A stretch of DNA of 5,069 bases from Planctomycetota bacterium (GTDB lineage: Bacteria > Planctomycetota > SBBH01 > JACQRN01), in NCBI GenBank assembly GCA_016206515.1, contig JACQRN010000286.1, forward strand, positions 1-5,069, given 5' to 3'. The notes under the pieces are model-generated. The model did not search any database, was not told the DNA's origin, and worked only from the letters and a program-made list of their open reading frames with translations. A program made the translations under genes and the position numbers. This document shows, in pieces, positions 1-5,069 of the stretch (position 1 is its first letter; each line of letters opens with the position of its first letter).

Positions 1-409
1 CCTCGGTGCCGGGGAGCACGGGCACGCCCGCCCGCGAGGCGATCCCGCGGGCGCTCAGCTTGTCGCCCAGCGCGCGGATGGATCCCGGCGAAGGGCCGAT
101 CCAGGTAAGGCCCGCCTTCTCGACCCGCTCCGAGAACGCGGCCGACTCCGATAGAAACCCGTAACCGGGATGGATCGCGTCCGCCTTCGCGGATGCGGCC
201 ACGTCCAGGATGCGCGTCGGGTCGAGGTAGCTCTGCGCGACGGGCGCCGGACCGACGGGGTAGGCTTCGTCCGCCGCGAAGACGTGGGGCGCGTCGCGGT
301 CCGCCTCGGAGAAAACGGCGACCGACCGGATGCCCATCTCGCGGAGCGTGCGACAGATCCGGATCGCGATCTCGCCGCGGTTCGCCACCAGGACCTTCTG
401 AATCGGCAT
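1..409 (-). CDS. accC: Biotin carboxylase, N-terminal part (acyl-CoA carboxylase alpha/AccC subunit), cut by window edge
   Basis: The first 136 residues of a biotin carboxylase are visible; the gene continues beyond the left edge. This enzyme uses ATP and bicarbonate to carboxylate biotin on its carrier protein, the first half-reaction of acetyl-/propionyl-CoA carboxylases, in the cytoplasm. Recognisable family signatures are VLVANRGEIAIRI (residues 6-18), the SEADRDAPHV segment (34-43), AIHPGYGFLSE (78-88) and IGPSP..IRALGDK (104-117). K117 aligns with the ATP-contacting Lys116 of E. coli AccC. The sequence ends in the AGVPVLPGTE stretch that precedes the ATP-grasp domain. The ATG at 409 has a good GAGGA ribosome site 8 bases upstream. 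The gene follows the carboxyltransferase gene by 21 bases, so they are surely co-transcribed. Whether it is a separate AccC or a PccA-type fusion carrying a biotinyl domain cannot be seen, because the C-terminus is outside the window. Confidence 0.96.
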   Translation of the reverse strand, partial: MPIQKVLVANRGEIAIRICRTLREMGIRSVAVFSEADRDAPHVFAADEAYPVGPAPVAQSYLDPTRILDVAASAKADAIHPGYGFLSESAAFSERVEKAGLTWIGPSPGSIRALGDKLSARGIASRAGVPVLPGTE

Positions 410-416
410 CGGCGGA

Positions 417-422
417 TTCCTC
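417..422 (-). promoter_or_regulatory. Ribosome binding site of the biotin carboxylase gene
   Basis: GAGGAA on the minus strand lies 7-8 bases before the ATG at 409, inside the 21-base gap after the carboxyltransferase stop codon. It supports that start and independent re-initiation within the operon. Confidence 0.75.
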
Positions 423-430
423 GAGGATCG

Positions 431-2011
431 CTAGAGCGGGATGGACCCGTGCTTCTTGGGCGGAAGCGACTGGCGCTTGTGCCGGAGTGCTACCAACGCG
501 CGGATCAGCCGCGGGCGGGTCTCCTGAGGCTCGATCACGTCGTCCAGGTATCCGAGACCCGCGGCGACGTAGGGATTCGCGAACTTCTCATTGTACTCGG
601 CGACGAACGCGGCCCGCGTCTTCGCCGGATTCTTCGACTGCTCGATCTCCTTCCGGTAAACGATGTTCACAACACCCTCCGCGCCCATCACCGCCAGCTC
701 GGCCTGGGGCCAGGCCACGTTGTAGTCGCCCCGGATGTGCTTCGAGGACATGACGTCGTAGGCCCCGCCGTACGCCTTGCGCACGACCACCGTGAGCTTC
801 GGGACCGTCGCCTCGCAGTAGGCGTACAGGAGTTTTGCGCCGTGCTTGATGATCCCGCCGTACTCCTGCGCGGTCCCGGGGAGGAACCCGGGGACATCCT
901 CGAAGGTGACCAGCGGGATGTTGAACGCGTCGCAGAACCGGACGAAGCGGGCGCCCTTGAGCGACGCGGCGATGTCGAGCACCCCGGCGAGGACCGCCGG
1001 CTGGTTCGCCACGACGCCGACCGGGCGGCCGCCGAGCCGTCCGAACCCGACGAGGAGGTTCCGGGCGTGCCGGGGCTGGATCTCCAGGAAGGAATCGATG
1101 TCGAGGACGCCGCGTAGGACCTCGTGCATGTCGTACGGCTTGTTCGGGTTCTGGGGGACGATCGTGTCGAGGGCGCGCTCGCACCGGTCGGCCGGGTCGT
1201 CGCAGGGGAGTTCGGGCGGGTCGGCGGTGTTGTTCGCCGGGAGGTACGAGAGCAGGCGCCGCACGATCGCCAGGCACGCGGCGTCGTCGGCGCCGGTCAG
1301 GTGCGCCACGCCGCTGCGCTCGGCGTGAACGCCAGCTCCGCCGAGGTCGGCGTGCGAGACCGTCTCGTTCGTGACGGTCTTCACGACATCGGGGCCGGTG
1401 ACGTACATCGTGGCGGTCGATTCCGACATCACGATGAAGTCGGTGATCGCGGGGGAGTAGACGGCGCCGCCCGCGCAGGGGCCCAGGATCGCGCTGATCT
1501 GCGGAATCACGCCCGAGGCGAGCGTGTTGCGCAGGAACAGGTCGGCGTAGGCGCCCAGCGACACGACCCCCTCCTGGATCCGCGCGCCCCCCGAGTCGCA
1601 CAGGCCGACGACCGGCGTGCCGACCTTCATCGCCAGGTCCATCACCTTGCAGATCTTCGCCCCGTGCGCCTCCGACAGGGACCCCCCGAAGACGGTGAAG
1701 TCCTGCGCGTAGACGAAAACGGGGCGTCCCTCGACGAGGCCATGGCCTGTTACCACCCCGTCCCCCAGGGGGCGATAGCCGTCCATCCCGAAGTCGTCGC
1801 AGCGGTGGGTGACGAACCGGTCGATCTCCTCGAACGTCCCCGTGTCGAGCAGCAGGTCGACCCTCTCGCGGGCGGTCAGCTTCCCCTTGTCATGCTGCGC
1901 CTGGACCCGCCCGGGACCTCCGCCGGCGAGCGATTCGTCGGCGAGTACGCGCAGCCGGGCGCGGGGGTTTCCGGCGTTCTCCGGACGGGGCTCCTTCTTC
2001 GACCGTGCCAA
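431..2011 (-). CDS. pccB: Acyl-CoA carboxylase carboxyltransferase (beta) subunit, propionyl-CoA carboxylase type
   Basis: A complete 526-residue carboxyltransferase with the usual length for the PccB/MmdA family. It moves the carboxyl group from carboxybiotin to an acyl-CoA in the cytoplasm. The N-terminal crotonase-like domain has TARERVDLLLD (46-56), CDSGGARIQEG (138-148) and GPCAGGAVYSPA (177-188), the glycine-rich oxyanion-hole motifs. The C-terminal domain has NQPAVLAGVLD (336-346), DVPGFLPGTAQEYGGIIKHG (372-391), RKAYGGAYDVMSSKH (411-425) and the typical ending PPKKHGSIPL. D419 in GGAYDVM sits where family studies place an Asp favouring propionyl-CoA over acetyl-CoA, so propionyl-CoA is the likely substrate; methylmalonyl-CoA decarboxylase alpha is the main alternative. 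The start is TTG at 2011: there is no ATG, GTG or other TTG between it and conserved sequence, and it gives the expected N-terminus, although no Shine-Dalgarno is visible. It is the upstream gene of an operon with the biotin carboxylase. Confidence 0.95.
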   Translation of the reverse strand: MARSKKEPRPENAGNPRARLRVLADESLAGGGPGRVQAQHDKGKLTARERVDLLLDTGTFEEIDRFVTHRCDDFGMDGYRPLGDGVVTGHGLVEGRPVFVYAQDFTVFGGSLSEAHGAKICKVMDLAMKVGTPVVGLCDSGGARIQEGVVSLGAYADLFLRNTLASGVIPQISAILGPCAGGAVYSPAITDFIVMSESTATMYVTGPDVVKTVTNETVSHADLGGAGVHAERSGVAHLTGADDAACLAIVRRLLSYLPANNTADPPELPCDDPADRCERALDTIVPQNPNKPYDMHEVLRGVLDIDSFLEIQPRHARNLLVGFGRLGGRPVGVVANQPAVLAGVLDIAASLKGARFVRFCDAFNIPLVTFEDVPGFLPGTAQEYGGIIKHGAKLLYAYCEATVPKLTVVVRKAYGGAYDVMSSKHIRGDYNVAWPQAELAVMGAEGVVNIVYRKEIEQSKNPAKTRAAFVAEYNEKFANPYVAAGLGYLDDVIEPQETRPRLIRALVALRHKRQSLPPKKHGSIPL

Positions 2012-2028
2012 GGTAGTCGTGAGTCTAA

Positions 2029-2048
2029 CGGGGAAAGAGGAGTCCCCG
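2029..2048. repeat. Small inverted repeat in the divergent intergenic region
   Basis: The arms CGGGGA (2029-2034) and TCCCCG (2043-2048) are a perfect 6-bp inverted repeat around an 8-base loop containing GAGGAG. The repeat lies in the roughly 55-bp space between the carboxyltransferase and glycosyltransferase starts, which must hold promoters for both if each is transcribed from here. No convincing -35/-10 pair can be seen. The repeat could be an operator, an mRNA hairpin holding a Shine-Dalgarno in its loop, or chance in GC-rich DNA. Confidence 0.3.
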
Positions 2049-2066
2049 CGATCGATCCCTCTCCCT

Positions 2067-3851
2067 ATGATGGATGGTGCGGCGATGGGAGCGAGACGGA
2101 TCGAGCGACGATTCTCGACCGCCCTCTTTGTGACGGCGGTTCTCCTTGCCGTGTCGGGGGGGGTGTTCCTCCTCTTCCATGACCGCGCGTTCTCCGGGGT
2201 CGTCCTCCCGCTTGCGCTTTGCTTCTCCTCGGACGGCGTGGTCGAGATTGCGACGCGGGAGAACCTAGGCGGGATCCAGCGCCACGTGGCGTTCTTGCTC
2301 GTACTCCTCGGCGCCGCGACGGCGTTGTACCGCGCCCTCTGGTGGTGGGGGATCTCCCCCCTCCGTGAGGCGGTGTCCGCCCCGGTGCTGCTCGCCCCGC
2401 CGGGGCGGCGCGAGGGGGTGGCGCTCGTCGTGCTCCTGCTTGCGGGGGGGGCGCTCCGCCTGCACGGGATCGATCGCAGCCCTTACTACGACGAGGCGAT
2501 CACCGAGGTGTTCTTCGTAGACGCTCCCACGCTGTGGGAGACCGTCTCGCGCACATACGTCTTCACGAACCACCAGGGGTACTCCGTGTTGGCCCGTTGG
2601 AGCCGGGCGGCTTTCGGGGAGGGAAACTGGTCGCTGCGCCTTCCGGCGTTCGTCCTGGGACTCCTCGGCCTGTACGTCCTCTGGGGGTTTGTGCGGGAGC
2701 GCCTCTCCCCGCAGGTCGCTGCAGTGGCGCTCGCGATCGCGGCGCTGTTCCCCGTACACGTTGAGTGGAGTAAGGAGGCGCGCGGCTACACGGGGGTTTT
2801 TCTCCTGTCGGTCCTGTCCTGCCGACTGTTCCTCAAAATCCTCCAGCAGCCCTCCCTCGCTCGCGCCCTCCTCCTGTCCGCCGTCAACGCGCTGGCGGGA
2901 TTCTTCCATCTCTACGCCGTGTATCTGCCACTCTCTCAGGCGATCGTGCTCCTTCTTCTGGCCGTCCGGGCGCGCGGCTGGGCGTGGGCGGCCCTGCCGG
3001 AGGCGGCGCTCTCGCGCGGCGCATTCCGGGTCCTTGGCCTCGCCTTCCCGCTCTCCGCGCTTCTCCTCCTGGCGGGGGTCTGGCCGACACTTCCGGAGTA
3101 CATGCGCTCCATGGAGGCGACCGCGGGGCGCACCCCGCACCTGACGCTCCCGCTCCACTTGGTCGAGGCGCTCTGCGGCTATCCTCCGCTCCTTCTGATC
3201 CCCTTTCTGCTCGCCCTCGTGGTCTGCGGTGTGCGCACGATGTCCGGCACGCACCTGGGGCCGCTGCTACTGGTGATGTGTGCCCTTCCGTTTCCGGCGA
3301 TCCTCTTGCTCCGCCCGCGCGATGCGTACCCTCGCTTCTTCGCCTACGCCTTCCCGATCTTCCTCATGATCATGGCCATCGGAGCGGTACGGGTATGGGC
3401 GGAGCCACGGCGTCGGTGGGCGCTCCGTGCGCCCCTCCTGCTTCTGGCGGGCGCGACGTTCCTGTCGTGGGGAAGGGAGTCCCTTTCCCCGGGGGTTTCC
3501 GAGGGGTTCAAGGATGCGGCCCGTGGGATGCGCGCCGACGCACCGTCCGACACGGCCTGCTGCGCCTTGGGGCATTGCGCGCAGGTGCTGGCGGCGTACG
3601 CGGGCCCCGGTACGCGTGTACTCTCTTACGAGGAGGAGCTCCTCGACCTGCGCTGCGCGCACCCGGAGGTCCGGTGCGTGTTCCGGACGGCGTATCCATC
3701 GGGGGTTCCCGTCCCTCGCGTTGCCGGTGTGAGGCCGATCCTGCCGCTGGAGGACTGGATGAGAAGAATCCTCTCTGAGGCGGACGAGGTCCGGCGTTAC
3801 GGCAATGTCTCGGTCTGCATCCTCCGTTCCTTCCCCGCCGGACCGGAGTAG
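2067..3851 (+). CDS. GT-C family membrane glycosyltransferase (PMT_2 / GT39-GT83-like)
   Basis: About 594 residues with a dozen or so hydrophobic segments (for example near 16-37, 72-94, 117-132, 192-210, 215-232, 266-302, 320-339, 371-390, 397-416, 423-442 and 450-467). The diagnostic part is RLHGIDRSPYYDEA (131-144), whose D142-E143 match the acidic pair in the first external loop of PMT_2 enzymes. NHQGYSVLARW (168-178), a LRLPAF..GLLGLYVLW stretch (190-206) and HVEWSKEARGYTG (231-243) follow, resembling the usual YSQEARMY region. Such enzymes transfer a sugar from a polyprenyl-phosphate donor at the outer face of the inner membrane; the acceptor is unknown. Residues 480-594 form a soluble tail with six cysteines. 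Two hydrophobic segments precede the segment leading into the DE loop, where family members usually have none. Start: ATG at 2067 is preferred, but 2070, 2085 and GTG 2019 are in frame. GAGGAG at 2037-2042 is too far from 2067 to decide. The reading frame is open further upstream to 1809, antisense to the carboxyltransferase. Confidence 0.85.
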   Translation: MMDGAAMGARRIERRFSTALFVTAVLLAVSGGVFLLFHDRAFSGVVLPLALCFSSDGVVEIATRENLGGIQRHVAFLLVLLGAATALYRALWWWGISPLREAVSAPVLLAPPGRREGVALVVLLLAGGALRLHGIDRSPYYDEAITEVFFVDAPTLWETVSRTYVFTNHQGYSVLARWSRAAFGEGNWSLRLPAFVLGLLGLYVLWGFVRERLSPQVAAVALAIAALFPVHVEWSKEARGYTGVFLLSVLSCRLFLKILQQPSLARALLLSAVNALAGFFHLYAVYLPLSQAIVLLLLAVRARGWAWAALPEAALSRGAFRVLGLAFPLSALLLLAGVWPTLPEYMRSMEATAGRTPHLTLPLHLVEALCGYPPLLLIPFLLALVVCGVRTMSGTHLGPLLLVMCALPFPAILLLRPRDAYPRFFAYAFPIFLMIMAIGAVRVWAEPRRRWALRAPLLLLAGATFLSWGRESLSPGVSEGFKDAARGMRADAPSDTACCALGHCAQVLAAYAGPGTRVLSYEEELLDLRCAHPEVRCVFRTAYPSGVPVPRVAGVRPILPLEDWMRRILSEADEVRRYGNVSVCILRSFPAGPE

Positions 3852-3878
3852 GCCGCTTCGGGAAACGTATCGAGCGGC
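3852..3878 (+). terminator. Weak hairpin directly after the glycosyltransferase stop
   Basis: GCCGCT (3852-3857) pairs with AGCGGC (3873-3878), extended by two base pairs after a one-base bulge, with a loop of about ten bases. It starts at the base after the stop codon. No T-run follows on the plus strand, so it is at best a weak or Rho-assisted terminator or an mRNA 3'-end structure. Confidence 0.3.
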
Positions 3879-3894
3879 ATTGGGCAGTAGGCAC

Positions 3895-3932
3895 ATAAAA
3901 CAGCGCGCCCCGGCGGGTGGACCGGGGCGCGC
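3895..3932 (-). terminator. Rho-independent terminator of the exported repeat protein gene
   Basis: A perfect 11-bp GC-only stem (GCGCGCCCCGG at 3903-3913 with CCGGGGCGCGC at 3922-3932) closes an 8-base loop. Read on the minus strand, it lies 24 bases past the stop of the repeat-protein gene and is followed by TGTTTTAT. The T-run is short (four Ts) but the stem is very strong. On the plus strand no T-run follows, yet the stem could also slow transcripts coming from the convergent glycosyltransferase gene. Confidence 0.75.
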
Positions 3933-3956
3933 GTGGATCGAAGACCGCTGATCCCG

Positions 3957-5003
3957 CTAGAAGGACTCATCTTCCTCCGGTTCCTCCGGCCCATGCCCCC
4001 GACCGTTCCCCTGGCCGTGCCCGTCGCGCCCCTCCCCCTCGCCGTGGTCGCGCACGCCGTGGTTCCCGTGCCGCGGATGGCGCTCGGGACGGGGACGCCC
4101 TTCGCTCTCTGCCCCACCCTCGTCGCGCTGCTCCGGGCCGCATCCGTTGCGGTTCTCCCGGTTCATGCGGCGGTAGTGCTCCCAGCGTTCCTCGGGGGAT
4201 GCGTTCTCCAAGATGTGCTGGCGGATCCCACGCAGGATCTCCTCGCGCTCCTCGGGGCAGGCGTTCTGCAGGCGCTCGCGGACTTCGGGATGCTCCCCCA
4301 GGAACCGTTGGAGCCGCTCGCGCCCCTCATCCCGGCAGGGGGGCTCGTCGCCCCCGTCGCGCCGCTCCTGTCGGCGCTCGCGGATCCTCTGCAGGATCTC
4401 CCGGCGCTGCTCGGGGTCCATGTTCTTCAGGCGTTCGGCCAGCTTCGGATGGTTCTGGAGGAACTGCTGGAGCCGCTCGCGCCGGCCCTCGCCGCCGCGC
4501 GACCCGCAGCCCCCGTCGCGCCGCTCTTGCATCCTCTCGCGCATGCGCCGGAGGAACTCCTCGCGCTGCTCGGGCGAGGCGTTCTCGAACTTCTCGCGCG
4601 CCTCGGGATGCTCCTCGAAGAACCGGCGCATCCTCTCGCCGGGTTCGCCCCGCTGCTCGCCGCACCCGTCCCGCCTCTCCCCGCGGCGCTCGTGCCTGCC
4701 GCGCAGGAACTCGCGCCTTTCCTCGGGGGAGGCGTTCTGGAACCGCTCGCGGAAATCCGCGCGCCTCTGCTGCCGGCGTTCCTGGAACTCCTGCTTCCGT
4801 TCCGGGTTCATGCCGCGGATGCGCTCCCCGATCCCCCTGTTACGCTCGCCGCCCCGCGGCTCGCCGCCGCGCGGCTCGCCGCACCCCGCGCCGCACCTGG
4901 GTCCGTTCCCCCGCCCCTCCTCCGCGATCGCCGCTCCCGACCCGGCCATCCAGGTTGCCACCGCAGCCGCCGCGATCACCAGAGTCCTCTTTGCCGTATT
5001 CAT
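3957..5003 (-). CDS. Exported Arg/Glu-rich repeat protein with cysteine linkers and a His/Gly tail (hypothetical)
   Basis: A 348-residue protein that I do not recognise as a named family. Residues 1-27 are a clear Sec signal peptide: Lys/Arg at 5-6, a hydrophobic stretch at 8-20 and an A-I-A cleavage motif before E28. The mature protein has a Gly/Cys-rich segment (30-60), four helical repeats of about 50 residues (66-289) and a His/Gly/Asp/Glu tail (305-348). Repeats follow the pattern HPExRExxxNxxPEqREE[FI]LrrxRERxqERRdG and are very rich in Arg and Glu, with only four Lys after the signal. Cysteines are C37, C41, C114, C166, C223, C248 and C288, mostly in linkers. The PEERREFLR segments recall the SPEER/LTxxQ helices of DUF3106 and CpxP/Spy/ZraP periplasmic proteins; that link is inference. 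A periplasmic metal-binding or chaperone-like role is possible. ATG 5003 is chosen over the in-frame GTG at 5039 because AAAGGAGG lies 6 bases before it and the signal peptide starts there. The gene is monocistronic as far as can be seen and convergent with the glycosyltransferase gene. Confidence 0.85.
   Translation of the reverse strand: MNTAKRTLVIAAAAVATWMAGSGAAIAEEGRGNGPRCGAGCGEPRGGEPRGGERNRGIGERIRGMNPERKQEFQERRQQRRADFRERFQNASPEERREFLRGRHERRGERRDGCGEQRGEPGERMRRFFEEHPEAREKFENASPEQREEFLRRMRERMQERRDGGCGSRGGEGRRERLQQFLQNHPKLAERLKNMDPEQRREILQRIRERRQERRDGGDEPPCRDEGRERLQRFLGEHPEVRERLQNACPEEREEILRGIRQHILENASPEERWEHYRRMNRENRNGCGPEQRDEGGAESEGRPRPERHPRHGNHGVRDHGEGEGRDGHGQGNGRGHGPEEPEEDESF
4137..4808 (-). 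repeat. Four in-frame coding repeats (about 150-160 bp each) in the exported protein
   Basis: Units are residues 66-115 (4808-4659), 122-167 (4640-4503), 175-218 (4481-4350) and 228-289 (4322-4137). The Pro of the core PEE/PEQ motif recurs at residues 93, 144, 197 and 250, a period of 51-53. The last unit carries an extra half-repeat (NASPEERWEHYRRM, 267-280). The first unit lacks the HPE motif that opens the other three. Three units end in ERRDG and the last in the variant ENRNG; a cysteine follows directly or within a few residues. Similarity shows at the DNA level too, for instance in the codons for NASPEE, pointing to internal duplication. Confidence 0.85.
4846..4875 (-). repeat. Two 15-bp direct repeats encoding a GEPRG-type motif
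   Basis: Bases 4846-4860 and 4861-4875 differ at one position and a third partial copy begins at 4876. They encode the tandem GEPRG/GEPRGGE stretch at residues 42-53, in the Gly-rich segment just after the signal peptide. A short in-frame repeat like this is prone to slippage and could vary between strains. Confidence 0.6.
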
Positions 5004-5009
5004 CGCACG

Positions 5010-5017
5010 CCTCCTTT
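5010..5017 (-). promoter_or_regulatory. Strong ribosome binding site deciding the start of the repeat protein
   Basis: AAAGGAGG on the minus strand is a near-perfect anti-16S match, 6 bases before the ATG at 5003. It excludes the upstream in-frame GTG at 5039, which would also place 12 polar residues before the signal peptide. Confidence 0.9.
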
Positions 5018-5036
5018 CGGCTCTGGATTGGGGTAT

Positions 5037-5052
5037 CACAATGTGTATGCCG
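5037..5052 (-). promoter_or_regulatory. Candidate sigma-54 (-24/-12) promoter
   Basis: The minus strand reads CGGCATACACATTGTG. Against the sigma-54 pattern TGGCACGN4TTGCA it keeps the -24 GGCA and the TTG of the -12 element at the correct spacing, but has T instead of C at -12. The predicted transcript would begin near 5026, giving a short leader that includes the AAAGGAGG site. The region is AT-richer than its surroundings, as promoters in GC-rich genomes are. No convincing sigma-70 pair was found here. The same bases also form an imperfect inverted repeat (5032-5051), so an operator is an alternative. Confidence 0.35.
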
Positions 5053-5069
5053 AATCTATTGGATACATA

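Noticed and set aside
170..1117. Long plus-strand open frame opposite the carboxylase genes
   Set aside because: The minus strand carries strongly conserved carboxylase sequence here. The plus-strand product is a low-complexity Arg/Asp/Val mix typical of antisense frames in GC-rich DNA.
1809..2066. N-terminal extension of the glycosyltransferase from a GTG at 1809
   Set aside because: The extra 86 residues are Ser/Arg/Pro-rich, lie antisense to the carboxyltransferase and look unlike a membrane protein N-terminus. Starts at 2067-2085 place the first membrane segment normally.
1124..2182. Plus-strand open frame of 352 codons spanning the carboxyltransferase start and the intergenic region
   Set aside because: It is antisense to the conserved carboxyltransferase and out of frame with the glycosyltransferase; its product has no recognisable domain.
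2265..3254. Minus-strand open frame of 329 codons inside the glycosyltransferase gene
   Set aside because: Its product is Arg/Glu/Gln-rich without motifs, while the plus strand encodes a coherent membrane protein with the PMT_2 signatures.
2984..3778. Plus-strand open frame of 264 codons in another frame of the glycosyltransferase
   Set aside because: It gives a Gly/Pro/Arg/Ala-rich product, a shadow frame of GC-rich coding DNA.
4137..4808. CRISPR-like array or intergenic tandem repeat
   Set aside because: The repeats are degenerate, keep the reading frame and encode similar helices, so they are protein repeats, not an array with spacers.
5004..5039. GTG at 5039 as start of the exported repeat protein
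   Set aside because: It would add 12 residues before the signal peptide and has no Shine-Dalgarno, whereas the ATG at 5003 has a near-perfect one.

Overview
The window comes from a GC-rich bacterial chromosome, most likely of a Gram-negative organism. It holds four protein genes and no sign of mobile elements, RNA genes or CRISPR. The Gram-negative reading rests on the Sec-exported, helical, CpxP/Spy-like protein at the right end and on a possible sigma-54 promoter. It is inference; the sequence gives no reliable taxon.

Left part (1-2011, minus strand): two genes of a biotin-dependent acyl-CoA carboxylase operon. The upstream gene (431-2011) encodes a complete carboxyltransferase of the propionyl-CoA carboxylase beta / methylmalonyl-CoA carboxyltransferase family (pccB-like). 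Twenty-one bases after its stop comes the start of a biotin carboxylase gene, which runs off the left edge of the window. Together they would carboxylate a short acyl-CoA, probably propionyl-CoA, to methylmalonyl-CoA.

Middle (2012-3851, plus strand): a short divergent intergenic region, then a roughly 594-residue polytopic membrane protein of the GT-C / PMT_2 (GT39/GT83-like) glycosyltransferase superfamily. It has the acidic Asp-Glu pair in an external loop, two extra N-terminal hydrophobic segments and a cysteine-containing C-terminal tail. It transfers sugar from a polyprenyl-phosphate donor if it behaves like its family. It has no evident functional link to the carboxylase.

Right part (3852-5069): a 105-bp convergent intergenic region with a strong hairpin terminator, then on the minus strand a 348-residue exported protein. 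This protein consists of a signal peptide, four Arg/Glu-rich repeats of about 50 residues with cysteines mostly in the linkers, and a His/Gly/Asp-rich tail. A strong Shine-Dalgarno fixes its start at 5003. Upstream lies an AT-richer stretch with a sigma-54-like -24/-12 candidate. This repeat protein is the most unusual item in the window.
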